DNA of 5,511 nucleotides from Devosia sp. (lineage in GTDB: Bacteria; Pseudomonadota; Alphaproteobacteria; Rhizobiales; Devosiaceae): assembly GCA_028290225.1 (NCBI GenBank), contig JAQGKH010000338.1:1-5511 (forward strand), written 5' to 3'. Position numbers and translations under genes: made by a program. The notes below the pieces were generated by a model. It worked only from the letters and a program-made list of their open reading frames with translations. It was not told the DNA's origin and did not search any database. Positions 1-5,008 of the stretch are shown in pieces. Positions within the stretch are counted from its first letter, which is position 1. The number at the start of each line of letters is the position of its first letter.

Positions 1-447
1 TCAGGCAACAAGATTGATCCAGCCACGATCAACTGGGCCAACATCAGCGATACCGAAGTGAATTACATGTATCGCCAGGAGCCAGGCGCCGCCAACTCCA
101 TGGGCCACTGCAAGATCAACTTCTACAATCCCTATGACTGCTACCTGCACGATACGCCGACCAAGGCGTTGTTTGGCGAAAACGCCCGCTTCCATTCTTC
201 GGGCTGCGTGCGCGTGGAAAGCGTGCATCAGCTGGTGAACTGGTTGCTGCGCGACAATGGGGACTGGACCCAGGAGCGGGTCAACGCCACCTTCGAGTCG
301 CTTGAACGCCTCGACGTCAAGTGCGAGGGGCAGGTGCCGATCCACACCACCTACATCACCGCATGGGCCAACCGGCAGGGCACCGTCAGCTTCCGCGACG
401 ACGTTTATCAGTTCGACGCCCAGGGCAAGATCACCTTCGAGGCTTGA
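1..447 (+). CDS. L,D-transpeptidase, YcbB/LdtD-like, C-terminal part (5' end outside the window)
   Basis: The open frame enters from the left edge and ends at TGA 445-447, leaving 148 residues. These match the catalytic YkuD domain and tail of periplasmic L,D-transpeptidases, which form 3-3 cross-links in peptidoglycan through an acyl-enzyme on cysteine. Visible signature: a YLHDT segment (His at 148-150), then 15 residues later HSSGCVRV with the presumed nucleophile Cys at 205-207. The double Ser before Gly-Cys is as in E. coli YcbB/LdtD, rather than the SHGC of short YkuD enzymes. The tail (VPIHTTYITAW, then FRDDVYQFD) also resembles the YcbB class. Family members are usually about 500 residues or more, so the signal sequence, peptidoglycan-binding part and true start lie upstream. 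An ATG at 58 is internal to the conserved domain and is not the start. Confidence 0.93.
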   Translation, partial: SGNKIDPATINWANISDTEVNYMYRQEPGAANSMGHCKINFYNPYDCYLHDTPTKALFGENARFHSSGCVRVESVHQLVNWLLRDNGDWTQERVNATFESLERLDVKCEGQVPIHTTYITAWANRQGTVSFRDDVYQFDAQGKITFEA

Positions 448-503
448 TCGCGTCCGAAAGGATGGCGCGAAGGGCTCTGAGCGCCCCAGCACCCAGTGCT
501 CCA

Positions 504-529
504 AACGCCCTTCCATTGCGGAGGGCGTT
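504..529 (+). terminator. candidate terminator hairpin after the L,D-transpeptidase gene
   Basis: AACGCCCT (504-511) and AGGGCGTT (522-529) are perfect 8-base complements. A G-T pair and a C-G pair extend the stem inward to 10, leaving a 6-base loop. Only a short TTT (533-535) follows a few bases later, so it is a weak intrinsic terminator at best. It sits 57 bases after the stop codon and 43 bases before the next start. It may instead be part of an alternative-pairing structure reaching back to 469. Confidence 0.5.
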
Positions 530-572
530 CGCGTTTAGGTGTCAAAAAGCTGGGCAAGGGGAGCAAAGCGCA

Positions 573-779
573 ATGGCGGACGGGGAAGTCTTTTTTGAAT
601 TCGTGCAGCTTGGCGGGCAAATGCGCGTCGCCGCCATCGACGCGACCACCGGAACCGAGGTGATCGTGATCACGCCCGCCGCAGCCACCCGCACCCAGAT
701 GCAGCAACTGGCGCTCGGCAAGCTGCGCAAGCGCCTGGCGGCGGCCTCGCCGCCGCCTCCCACCCAGCGCCTGTTCTAG
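573..779 (+). CDS. 68-residue small protein, DUF6898-like
   Basis: ATG at 573 follows a strong ribosome-binding site, AAGGGGAG at 556-563, with 9 bases of spacing; TAG is at 777-779. The same frame is open upstream to 321, but that part lies in a shadow frame of the transpeptidase gene. The product looks like a small soluble domain: GEVFFEFVQLG (4-14), a second strand region with AAIDATTGTEVIVI (20-33), then a basic, probably helical segment QQLALGKLRKRLAAA and a Pro-rich tail. There is no signal peptide, membrane segment or cysteine. It resembles, from memory, the short alphaproteobacterial family DUF6898, of unknown function; some entries carry the misleading name serine hydroxymethyltransferase. 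It is too short to be an enzyme of that kind. The call as a real gene rests on the binding site, the domain-like composition and the terminator that follows directly. Confidence 0.78.
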   Translation: MADGEVFFEFVQLGGQMRVAAIDATTGTEVIVITPAAATRTQMQQLALGKLRKRLAAASPPPPTQRLF

Positions 780-784
780 TCATA

Positions 785-811
785 AAAAAGCCCGGGAAAC
801 CCGGGCTTTTT
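785..811. terminator. bidirectional intrinsic terminator between convergent genes
   Basis: A perfect 12-base-pair stem: GCCCGGG (790-796) pairs with CCCGGGC (800-806) around an AAA loop, flanked by an A-tract (784-789) and a T-tract (807-811). It therefore has a terminal U-run in both directions. It begins 5 bases after the stop of the small + strand gene and ends 10 bases before the stop of the - strand BA14K gene, so it should end transcription of both. Confidence 0.93.
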
Positions 812-821
812 CTTCAACCCC

Positions 822-1259
822 CTAGAGGTTGCAGCGATAACGATTGCCGTCATAGCTCAGGAAGGTATCGGTCCGCACGTCATAGGAACGATAGCGAGCC
901 GCGCAGGCTTCCACATGGCTGTCATTCACGCGCCCGATGACCCGGCCACCGCTGTTGTTGTTCTGGTTGGCGATGGCACCCCCGACGATTGCGCCGAAAG
1001 TAAAGCCAAACAGCCCCGAGGCGACGCTGTCCAGTCCGCTACGATGGCGGCTATAAAAGCGGTCATAGTCGCGGCGGCCCCAGTCACCGCGCGAATGGCG
1101 CCGGCAATCCGGGTCGCGGCGATGCGAGTCGCAATAAGAACGAATCACGCGATCCTGCCGCTCGAAGCTGAAGCTTTGTGCCTGGGCTGGCGCCGAACCC
1201 GATACGGCCAGCAGACCTGCCATGGCCACGGCACCTACGGTATTGATGATCGTCTTCAT
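822..1259 (-). CDS. secreted BA14K-family protein
   Basis: The 145-residue product starts with a clear Sec signal peptide: MKT, a hydrophobic core around residues 8-21, and a likely cut after AQA at 27. The C-terminal segment (about 115-143: SHVEACAARYRSY, then TFLSYDGNRYRC) fits the BA14K motif, named after an immunoreactive 14 kDa Brucella abortus protein and common in Hyphomicrobiales envelope proteins. Between lies an Arg/Asp/His-rich stretch (about 46-74) and a glycine-zipper-like hydrophobic segment (82-98), which may insert in or associate with a membrane. The mature protein has four Cys (43, 52, 119, 143), so disulfides are possible. The start is set by AGGAG (complement of 1268-1272), 8 bases before ATG 1259-1257. 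A longer in-frame reading from 1292 would lack such a site and spoil the signal peptide. Function beyond an envelope or lectin-like role is not known to me. Confidence 0.88.
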   Translation of the reverse strand: MKTIINTVGAVAMAGLLAVSGSAPAQAQSFSFERQDRVIRSYCDSHRRDPDCRRHSRGDWGRRDYDRFYSRHRSGLDSVASGLFGFTFGAIVGGAIANQNNNSGGRVIGRVNDSHVEACAARYRSYDVRTDTFLSYDGNRYRCNL

Positions 1260-1283
1260 GATAAAAACTCCTGCTCCCCGCAG

Positions 1284-1296
1284 CCGGATCATCCGG
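1284..1296. repeat. 13-base palindrome in the leader of the BA14K gene
   Basis: CCGGAT-C-ATCCGG is a perfect inverted repeat with a one-base centre, 25-37 bases upstream of the BA14K start codon on the - strand. A one-base centre is too tight for an RNA hairpin of full length, so a dimeric DNA-binding protein site is more natural. This reading is inference. Confidence 0.4.
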
Positions 1297-1332
1297 TCTC
1301 TGGCTACTCAATGTTCAAGCAGCGCAGGGGTT

Positions 1333-1395
1333 GCCTCACAAAGCCATGAATAGCTAACGCGCCCTTGGATTGAAGCTCGGCTTTGTGCTACAGGC
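1333..1395. promoter_or_regulatory. long inverted repeat upstream of glyA (operator or leader structure)
   Basis: CACAAAGCC (1337-1345) is perfectly complementary to GGCTTTGTG (1379-1387), with 33 bases between. GCCT (1333-1336) and AGGC (1392-1395) continue the pairing after a 4-base bulge on the right side, giving 13 pairs. A short AGCT/AGCT pairing lies inside the loop. It sits 51-113 bases upstream of the glyA start. If transcribed it could fold as a stem in the leader; if it straddles the promoter it could be a looped or paired protein site. It matches no riboswitch I recognise. Confidence 0.45.
1364..1393 (+). promoter_or_regulatory. weak candidate promoter for glyA
   Basis: CTTGGA (1364-1369) and CTACAG (1388-1393) resemble the alphaproteobacterial CTTGAC and CTATAT elements with an 18-base spacer. 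Both hexamers are imperfect. If real, the inverted-repeat arms at 1337-1345 and 1379-1387 would flank the -35 element and the leader would be about 45 bases. I see no better pair in this intergenic region. Confidence 0.25.
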
Positions 1396-1445
1396 AGCGT
1401 CACATCACCCCTCCCAACCCAATATCTTGGTATCTGGAGTAAGCC

Positions 1446-2747
1446 ATGAGCGCTGCTGCCTCTCTTCCGCTCTTTCCGCGTTTCTTTTCTGCAAGCCTTG
1501 CGGACGCGGATCCCGAGATCGCGGGCGCCATCAGCAGCGAACTGGGCCGCCAGCAGCACGAGATCGAGCTGATTGCCTCGGAAAACATCGTGTCTCGCGC
1601 CGTACTGGAGGCGCAGGGCTCCATCATGACCAACAAATATGCCGAGGGTTATCCGGGCAAGCGTTACTATGGCGGCTGCCAGTTCGTCGACATCGCCGAA
1701 AGCCTAGCCATCGAGCGCGCCAAGCAGTTGTTCGGTGCCGGCTTTGCCAATGTGCAGCCCAATTCGGGCAGTCAGATGAACCAGGCCGTGTTCCTGGCGC
1801 TGCTCCAGCCGGGCGATACCTTCATGGGTCTCGATCTCAATTCCGGCGGCCACCTGACCCACGGCTCGCCCGTTAACATGAGTGGCAAGTGGTTCAATGT
1901 GGTTTCCTATGGCGTACGCCAGGATGACCACCTGCTCGACATGGAAGAAGTCGAGCGCCTCGCTCATCAGCACAAGCCCAAGCTGATCCTGGCGGGCGGC
2001 ACTGCATATTCCCGCATCTGGGATTGGAAGCGCTTCCGCGAAATCGCTGATGCCGTCGGTGCTTACCTGATGGTCGACATGGCCCATATCGCCGGGCTTG
2101 TCGCGGGCGGTGCGCATCCGTCCCCGGTTCCGCACGCCCATGTGGTCACCACCACCACCCATAAATCCCTGCGTGGGCCGCGCGGCGGCATGATCCTCAC
2201 CAATGACGAGGACCTTGCCAAGAAGGTCAACTCCGCCGTGTTCCCCGGCCTTCAGGGTGGCCCTCTCATGCATGTGATCGCCGCCAAGGCCGTGGCCTTC
2301 AAGGAAGCCCTGCAGCCCGAGTTTCGCTCTTATGCCCAGCAGGTGGTCGCCAATGCCCGCGCGCTTGCTGAAACCCTCAAGTCCAACGGCCTCGATGTGG
2401 TGTCGGGCGGCACCGACAACCATCTGATGCTGGTAGATCTGCGCAAGAAGAACGCCACCGGCAAGCGGGCAGAGCAGGGGCTTGGTCGCGCCTATATCAC
2501 CTGCAACAAGAACGGCATTCCGTTCGATCCCGAAAAGCCCTTCGTGACCTCGGGCATTCGCCTCGGCACCCCCGCCGGTACCACGCGCGGCTTCGGCGTT
2601 GCCGAATTCCAGGAGATCGGCAACCTCATTGTCGAGGTGCTCGATGGCCTGCGCGAAGCTAATTCCGAAGAGGGCAATGCCGTTGTCGAAGCCGCGGTGC
2701 GCGACAAGGTCGTGGCCCTGACCGGCCGCTTCCCCATCTATCAGTAA
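1446..2747 (+). CDS. glyA: serine hydroxymethyltransferase
   Basis: This cytoplasmic pyridoxal-phosphate enzyme converts serine and tetrahydrofolate to glycine and 5,10-methylene-tetrahydrofolate, the main source of one-carbon units. The 433-residue length is normal for the family, with a short N-terminal extension usual in alphaproteobacteria. Landmarks: ELIASEN (41-47), NKYAEGYPGKRYYGG (63-77), the cofactor-contacting VDMAHIAGL (210-218; D211 and H214), TTTTHKSLRGPRGG (235-248) with K240 as the Schiff-base lysine, and TSGIRLGTPAGTTRG (368-382), where R372 corresponds to the substrate-carboxylate arginine. All key residues are present. The start is supported by GGAG at 1436-1439, 6 bases before ATG. 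nrdR follows after 9 bases, so the two are almost certainly co-transcribed. No frameshift or odd composition. Confidence 0.98.
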   Translation: MSAAASLPLFPRFFSASLADADPEIAGAISSELGRQQHEIELIASENIVSRAVLEAQGSIMTNKYAEGYPGKRYYGGCQFVDIAESLAIERAKQLFGAGFANVQPNSGSQMNQAVFLALLQPGDTFMGLDLNSGGHLTHGSPVNMSGKWFNVVSYGVRQDDHLLDMEEVERLAHQHKPKLILAGGTAYSRIWDWKRFREIADAVGAYLMVDMAHIAGLVAGGAHPSPVPHAHVVTTTTHKSLRGPRGGMILTNDEDLAKKVNSAVFPGLQGGPLMHVIAAKAVAFKEALQPEFRSYAQQVVANARALAETLKSNGLDVVSGGTDNHLMLVDLRKKNATGKRAEQGLGRAYITCNKNGIPFDPEKPFVTSGIRLGTPAGTTRGFGVAEFQEIGNLIVEVLDGLREANSEEGNAVVEAAVRDKVVALTGRFPIYQ

Positions 2748-2756
2748 GGCATACGC

Positions 2757-3236
2757 ATGCGCTGTCCCTATTGCGGCGACGACGACACGCAGGTCAAGGA
2801 CAGCCGCCCCACAGAGGATTCCGGCGCCATTCGGCGCCGGCGCATCTGCACCGGCTGTGGCGGTCGCTTCACCACCTTCGAGCGCGTCCAACTGCGCGAA
2901 TTGACCGTGGTCAAGAAGTCCGGCCGCAAGGTCCCCTTCGATCGCGAAAAGCTCGCCCGCTCGGTTTACACCGCCCTGCGCAAGCGCTCGGTGGATCCCG
3001 AGCGGATCGAGCGCATGATTTCGGGCATTGTCCGCCAGCTCGAATCGCTGGGGGATGTCGAAGTCACTTCCGACCAGATCGGCGAATATGTCATGGAAGG
3101 TCTCAAGGGCCTCGATGACGTGGCCTTCGTTCGCTTCGCCTCCGTTTACAAGAACTTCTCGGCCGCCGACGATTTTCGCTCGTTCCTGTCCGAACTGGCC
3201 CGGAACAATTCCAGTCCTTCCCTGCCGGAAGACTGA
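2757..3236 (+). CDS. nrdR: transcriptional repressor NrdR
   Basis: NrdR binds NrdR boxes upstream of ribonucleotide reductase genes and represses them according to bound ATP/dATP. The 159-residue protein has the usual two parts. The first is an N-terminal zinc ribbon with C3, C6, C31 and C34 and a basic RRRR patch at 26-29. The second is an ATP-cone at about 49-139, recognisable by VVKKSGRKVPFDREKL (51-66), SVYTALRKR (69-77) and VAFVRFASVYKNF (122-134). The C-terminal 20 residues are variable, as in relatives. Translation is probably coupled to glyA: AAGG of its binding site overlaps the glyA stop (2746-2749), 7 bases before the ATG. No NrdR box is apparent here; its targets would be elsewhere. 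Confidence 0.97.
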   Translation: MRCPYCGDDDTQVKDSRPTEDSGAIRRRRICTGCGGRFTTFERVQLRELTVVKKSGRKVPFDREKLARSVYTALRKRSVDPERIERMISGIVRQLESLGDVEVTSDQIGEYVMEGLKGLDDVAFVRFASVYKNFSAADDFRSFLSELARNNSSPSLPED

Positions 3237-3249
3237 CCCGCTTTTCTAT

Positions 3250-3280
3250 CGGTTCGGCGCCTAACGGGCGCAATGAACCG
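3250..3280 (+). other. hairpin in the nrdR-nusB gap
   Basis: CGGTTC (3250-3255) pairs with GAACCG (3275-3280), and GCGCC (3257-3261) with GGCGC (3267-3271), around a TAACG loop and a 1x3 internal loop. No T-run follows, so it is probably not a terminator; an RNA-processing or stability element is possible. The rest of the 71-base gap (3237-3307) holds no gene and no visible gene remnant. Confidence 0.4.
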
Positions 3281-3307
3281 GCCACCCCTTAGCCGAGTTA
3301 CCCTTTC

Positions 3308-3802
3308 ATGGCCCAAGCACCCAAACGCGACCCGCGAACCGATCGTCTTGCCAATCAACGCGGCGCCGCGCGTTTGGCCGCCGTGCAGGCGCTTTACCAG
3401 ATGGATGTCGGGCACCAGTCACTGGAAGACACGCTGGCGCAGTTCGGCGCCTTCCACCTGGGCCGCGAAATCGAGGGTGAGCAGTATCTGCCCGCCGACG
3501 CCGACTTTTTCCGCCAGATCGTTTCGGGCGTCGCCAAGCACCAGCTCGATATCGACCCGGCGGTTGACCGTGCGCTGGCGCAGGGCTGGCCGGTGGAGCG
3601 GGTTGACGCCACGTTGCGGGCGATTCTACGGGCGGCGGCCTTTGAGCTACAGCGCCGCCCCGACATTCCGCCCCGCGTCGTCATCACCGAATATGTGGAT
3701 GTCGCCAAGGCCTTCTACGAAGACGACGCAACCGGCCTCGTCAACGCCACGCTCGACGCCATGGCCCGCGCGCAAGGCAGCGATCTCAGCGAAACGCTCT
3801 AG
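3308..3802 (+). CDS. nusB: transcription antitermination factor NusB
   Basis: NusB binds boxA RNA with NusE (ribosomal protein S10) and takes part in the antitermination complex on rRNA operons. The 164-residue length fits alphaproteobacterial NusB. Family marks: an Arg-rich N-terminus, then ANQRGAARLAAVQALYQMD (15-33), the RVDATLRAILRAAAFEL helix (98-114), and VVITEYVDVAKAFYEDDATGLVNATLDAMAR (124-154), the conserved C-terminal half. The more usual VNG of this last motif reads VNA here. ATG 3308 is the first start in frame after a TAG at 3290. The upstream binding site is weak (GAG at 3295-3297), which may mean reading depends on nearby translation. It is probably the last gene of the glyA-nrdR-nusB unit, although 71 bases separate it from nrdR; a terminator follows 15 bases after its stop. 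Confidence 0.96.
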   Translation: MAQAPKRDPRTDRLANQRGAARLAAVQALYQMDVGHQSLEDTLAQFGAFHLGREIEGEQYLPADADFFRQIVSGVAKHQLDIDPAVDRALAQGWPVERVDATLRAILRAAAFELQRRPDIPPRVVITEYVDVAKAFYEDDATGLVNATLDAMARAQGSDLSETL

Positions 3803-3817
3803 CAAGACCCCAACAAA

Positions 3818-3841
3818 AAAGCCCCGGTTTCCCGGGGCTTT
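3818..3841. terminator. bidirectional intrinsic terminator between nusB and bamE
   Basis: AAAGCCCCGG (3818-3827) pairs perfectly with CCGGGGCTTT (3832-3841) around a 4-base loop. On the - strand, for bamE, a run of six T follows the GC stem (complement of the A-run 3815-3820). On the + strand, for nusB, TTT is followed by GCTTTT. It is thus strong leftward and good rightward, as expected between convergent genes. Confidence 0.92.
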
Positions 3842-3848
3842 GCTTTTG

Positions 3849-3865
3849 CTGATCGATCCGATCAG
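3849..3865. repeat. small palindrome over the bamE stop codon
   Basis: CTGATCG (3849-3855) and CGATCAG (3859-3865) form a perfect 7-base inverted repeat with an ATC centre that includes the bamE stop codon (3864-3862). It lies just upstream, in bamE reading direction, of the main terminator. It may stabilise the bamE mRNA end or be chance. Confidence 0.3.
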
Positions 3866-4314
3866 AACGAATTGAGGATTTGGTCCACAAACGAGCGGTC
3901 CTCGCCAAACGACGGGGTGCGCCGGCTTTCCACCGTCACCGTCCTGCCGTCTTCCAGCGAATACACGGCCTTGTCCATGACCTTCTTGTTCTTGTCGAAA
4001 TACACCGCCAGCACCGTGCGCGACTTGATATTGGTGGTGCCGAAATTGGTCTGCTGCACCTTGGTCTCGACATAATAATACGCCGATTGGTCCCCGAAGC
4101 TGTTGGTGGTCTGGGGCGAACCGAGCACCAGGGTGACCAGGTCCTGGCTTTGTCCGACGCGGATCTGGGCCAGGGCGTTATCTGAAATTTCATAGCCTTG
4201 CGTCCGGTTCTTGACGAAGGCAGTGCTGCTGCCGGTGCAACCAGCCAGCACTAGCGCAATCCCAGCCGCGGCAGCAAACGGCATCATCGGTCCGAGGGCG
4301 AAACGCACAGGCAT
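3862..4314 (-). CDS. bamE: outer membrane protein assembly factor BamE (OmlA/SmpA) lipoprotein
   Basis: BamE is a small lipoprotein of the BAM complex, which inserts beta-barrel proteins into the outer membrane. The 150-residue product has a lipoprotein signal peptide with lipobox LAGC (23-26); C26 would be lipidated and become the mature N-terminus. The SmpA/OmlA domain covers about 44-128: ISDNALAQIRVGQSQDLVTLVLGSP (43-67), then SAYYYVETKV (77-86), and VLAVYFDKNKKV (101-112) followed by VYSLEDGRTVTV. This is the typical helix-helix-three-strand BamE order. The start at 4314 is preceded by GGAAAG with 8 bases of spacing. Met 10 and Met 11 are alternative starts but would shorten the basic N-region. 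The gene is alone on its strand and diverges from the cytochrome chaperone gene. Confidence 0.94.
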   Translation of the reverse strand: MPVRFALGPMMPFAAAAGIALVLAGCTGSSTAFVKNRTQGYEISDNALAQIRVGQSQDLVTLVLGSPQTTNSFGDQSAYYYVETKVQQTNFGTTNIKSRTVLAVYFDKNKKVMDKAVYSLEDGRTVTVESRRTPSFGEDRSFVDQILNSF

Positions 4315-4318
4315 GAAT

Positions 4319-4346
4319 TTGACTTTCCAGATGGCACTCTATTATA
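4319..4346 (+). promoter_or_regulatory. candidate promoter for the cytochrome bc1 chaperone operon
   Basis: TTGACT (4319-4324), five of six bases of the -35 consensus, is followed by TATTAT (4340-4345) at 15 bases or ATTATA at 16. The spacing is short. Transcription would start near 4352 with a leader of about 130 bases. The element starts 5 bases from the bamE start codon and shares its -10 region with the bamE promoter on the other strand. Confidence 0.35.
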
Positions 4347-4369
4347 GCCGTGACCACAACTTGGTGGTC
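4341..4369 (-). promoter_or_regulatory. candidate bamE promoter
   Basis: On the - strand a perfect TATAAT (complement of 4341-4346) lies 26 bases upstream of the bamE start codon, which would give a leader of about 20 bases. The -35 position with a 17-base spacer (4364-4369, reading GACCAC) is poor, so an activator or a tolerant sigma factor might be needed. The -35 region coincides with one arm of the inverted repeat at 4351-4370. Confidence 0.45.
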
Positions 4370-4370
4370 A
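4351..4370. promoter_or_regulatory. 7-6-7 inverted repeat, possible operator
   Basis: TGACCAC (4351-4357) and GTGGTCA (4364-4370) are perfect complements around AACTTG. The repeat covers the -35 position of the candidate bamE promoter and the expected start site of the + strand promoter. A repressor or regulator bound here could affect both genes. As RNA it would form a hairpin at the 5' end of the + transcript. Which reading applies cannot be told from sequence. Confidence 0.4.
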
Positions 4371-4392
4371 TCCCGGCCGCCGAAATGTGTAC

Positions 4393-4424
4393 CTGCCAAG
4401 GAGCCAATCTGGCAAGGTGGCAAT
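4393..4424. repeat. imperfect 16-base tandem direct repeat
   Basis: CTGCCAAGGAGCCAAT (4393-4408) is followed directly by CTGGCAAGGTGGCAAT (4409-4424); 13 of 16 bases agree. Each unit also contains two GCCAA/GGCAA-like cores about 8 bases apart. It lies in the non-coding region between bamE and the + strand chaperone gene, downstream of the candidate + promoter. Confidence 0.45.
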
Positions 4425-4480
4425 CACCCGTCCGCTGGTCCTGCTTTGTGTTTGACCGATCAAGACGCTGAGCGCAATCC

Positions 4481-5008
4481 ATGATCCTCTCCCTGTTCCG
4501 CAAGAACACTGCTTCCGAGCCGGTTTACGCCGTTTATAGCGCCATTGTGTCCCAATCCCGGCAGCCGCATTTCTATCGCGACTGGGGCGTGCCCGATACG
4601 GTCACCGGGCGCTTCGATATGATCAGCCTGCATCTGGCGCTGCTGTTTCGGCGGCTGCGCTCCGAGGATGCGCGCACCCGCGACTTCAGCCAGGCGGTGT
4701 TCGACCTGTTCTTCAAGGACATGGATCGATCGCTGCGCGAAATGGGCGTGGGCGACATGGCCGTCCCCAAGAAGATTCAGAAAATGGGCAACATCTTTTT
4801 CGGCCTGCTCGCCGCGCTCAATGCTGCCATCGACAGCCAGGACCGCGCGGCGCTCGAGGCCGCCTTGCAGCGCAATGTCCTCGATGGCGCCACACCCGAG
4901 CAAGTGGCGGCGCTCGCGGCTTACGTGCTGGCGCAGGATGCAGCCATGGGCCGGCAATCCAGCCAGGCCATCAGCACCGGTACTTTGTTTTTTGAGGTTG
5001 CGGCATGA
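4481..5008 (+). CDS. ubiquinol-cytochrome c chaperone family protein (CBP3/UQCC1-like)
   Basis: The 175-residue product fits the bacterial relatives of mitochondrial Cbp3/UQCC1, which help mature cytochrome b and assemble the cytochrome bc1 complex. Matching features: an N-terminal region with PVYAVYSAIVSQSRQPHFYRDWGVPDT (14-40), GRFDMISLHLALLFRRL (43-59), then QAVFDLFFKDMDRSLREMGVGDMAVPKKIQKMG (71-103), the most conserved block, and a helical C-terminal part rich in Ala. The length is usual for the family. No signal peptide is seen; it should act at the cytoplasmic face of the inner membrane. The binding site before ATG 4481 is weak (GAG at 4470-4472). Its TGA overlaps the next ATG as ATGA, so the two genes form an operon. 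Confidence 0.92.
   Translation: MILSLFRKNTASEPVYAVYSAIVSQSRQPHFYRDWGVPDTVTGRFDMISLHLALLFRRLRSEDARTRDFSQAVFDLFFKDMDRSLREMGVGDMAVPKKIQKMGNIFFGLLAALNAAIDSQDRAALEAALQRNVLDGATPEQVAALAAYVLAQDAAMGRQSSQAISTGTLFFEVAA

Noticed and set aside
915..1349. 144-residue + strand frame opposite the BA14K gene
   Set aside because: The - strand frame has a signal peptide, BA14K motif and strong ribosome-binding site; this one has none of these.
1396..1445. Riboswitch directly before glyA
   Set aside because: The stretch is C-rich and lacks paired segments; nothing resembles the glycine, SAM or folate riboswitch cores.
1704..2891. 395-residue open frame on the - strand across glyA and the start of nrdR
   Set aside because: It lies antisense to strongly conserved glyA and nrdR, has low-complexity Gly/Ala/His-rich content and no recognisable domain. 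Long antisense frames are common in high-GC genes.
3273..3875. 200-residue + strand frame overlapping nusB
   Set aside because: Out of frame with nusB, Arg/Ser/Pro-rich shadow composition, and it runs through the terminator at 3818-3841.
4452..4457. TTGACC as a -35 element for the chaperone gene
   Set aside because: A -10 element at normal spacing would fall on the start codon at 4481, and none is seen there.
4460..4957. 165-residue - strand frame opposite the cytochrome chaperone gene
   Set aside because: Antisense shadow of a well-conserved gene, with no ribosome-binding site or domain seen.
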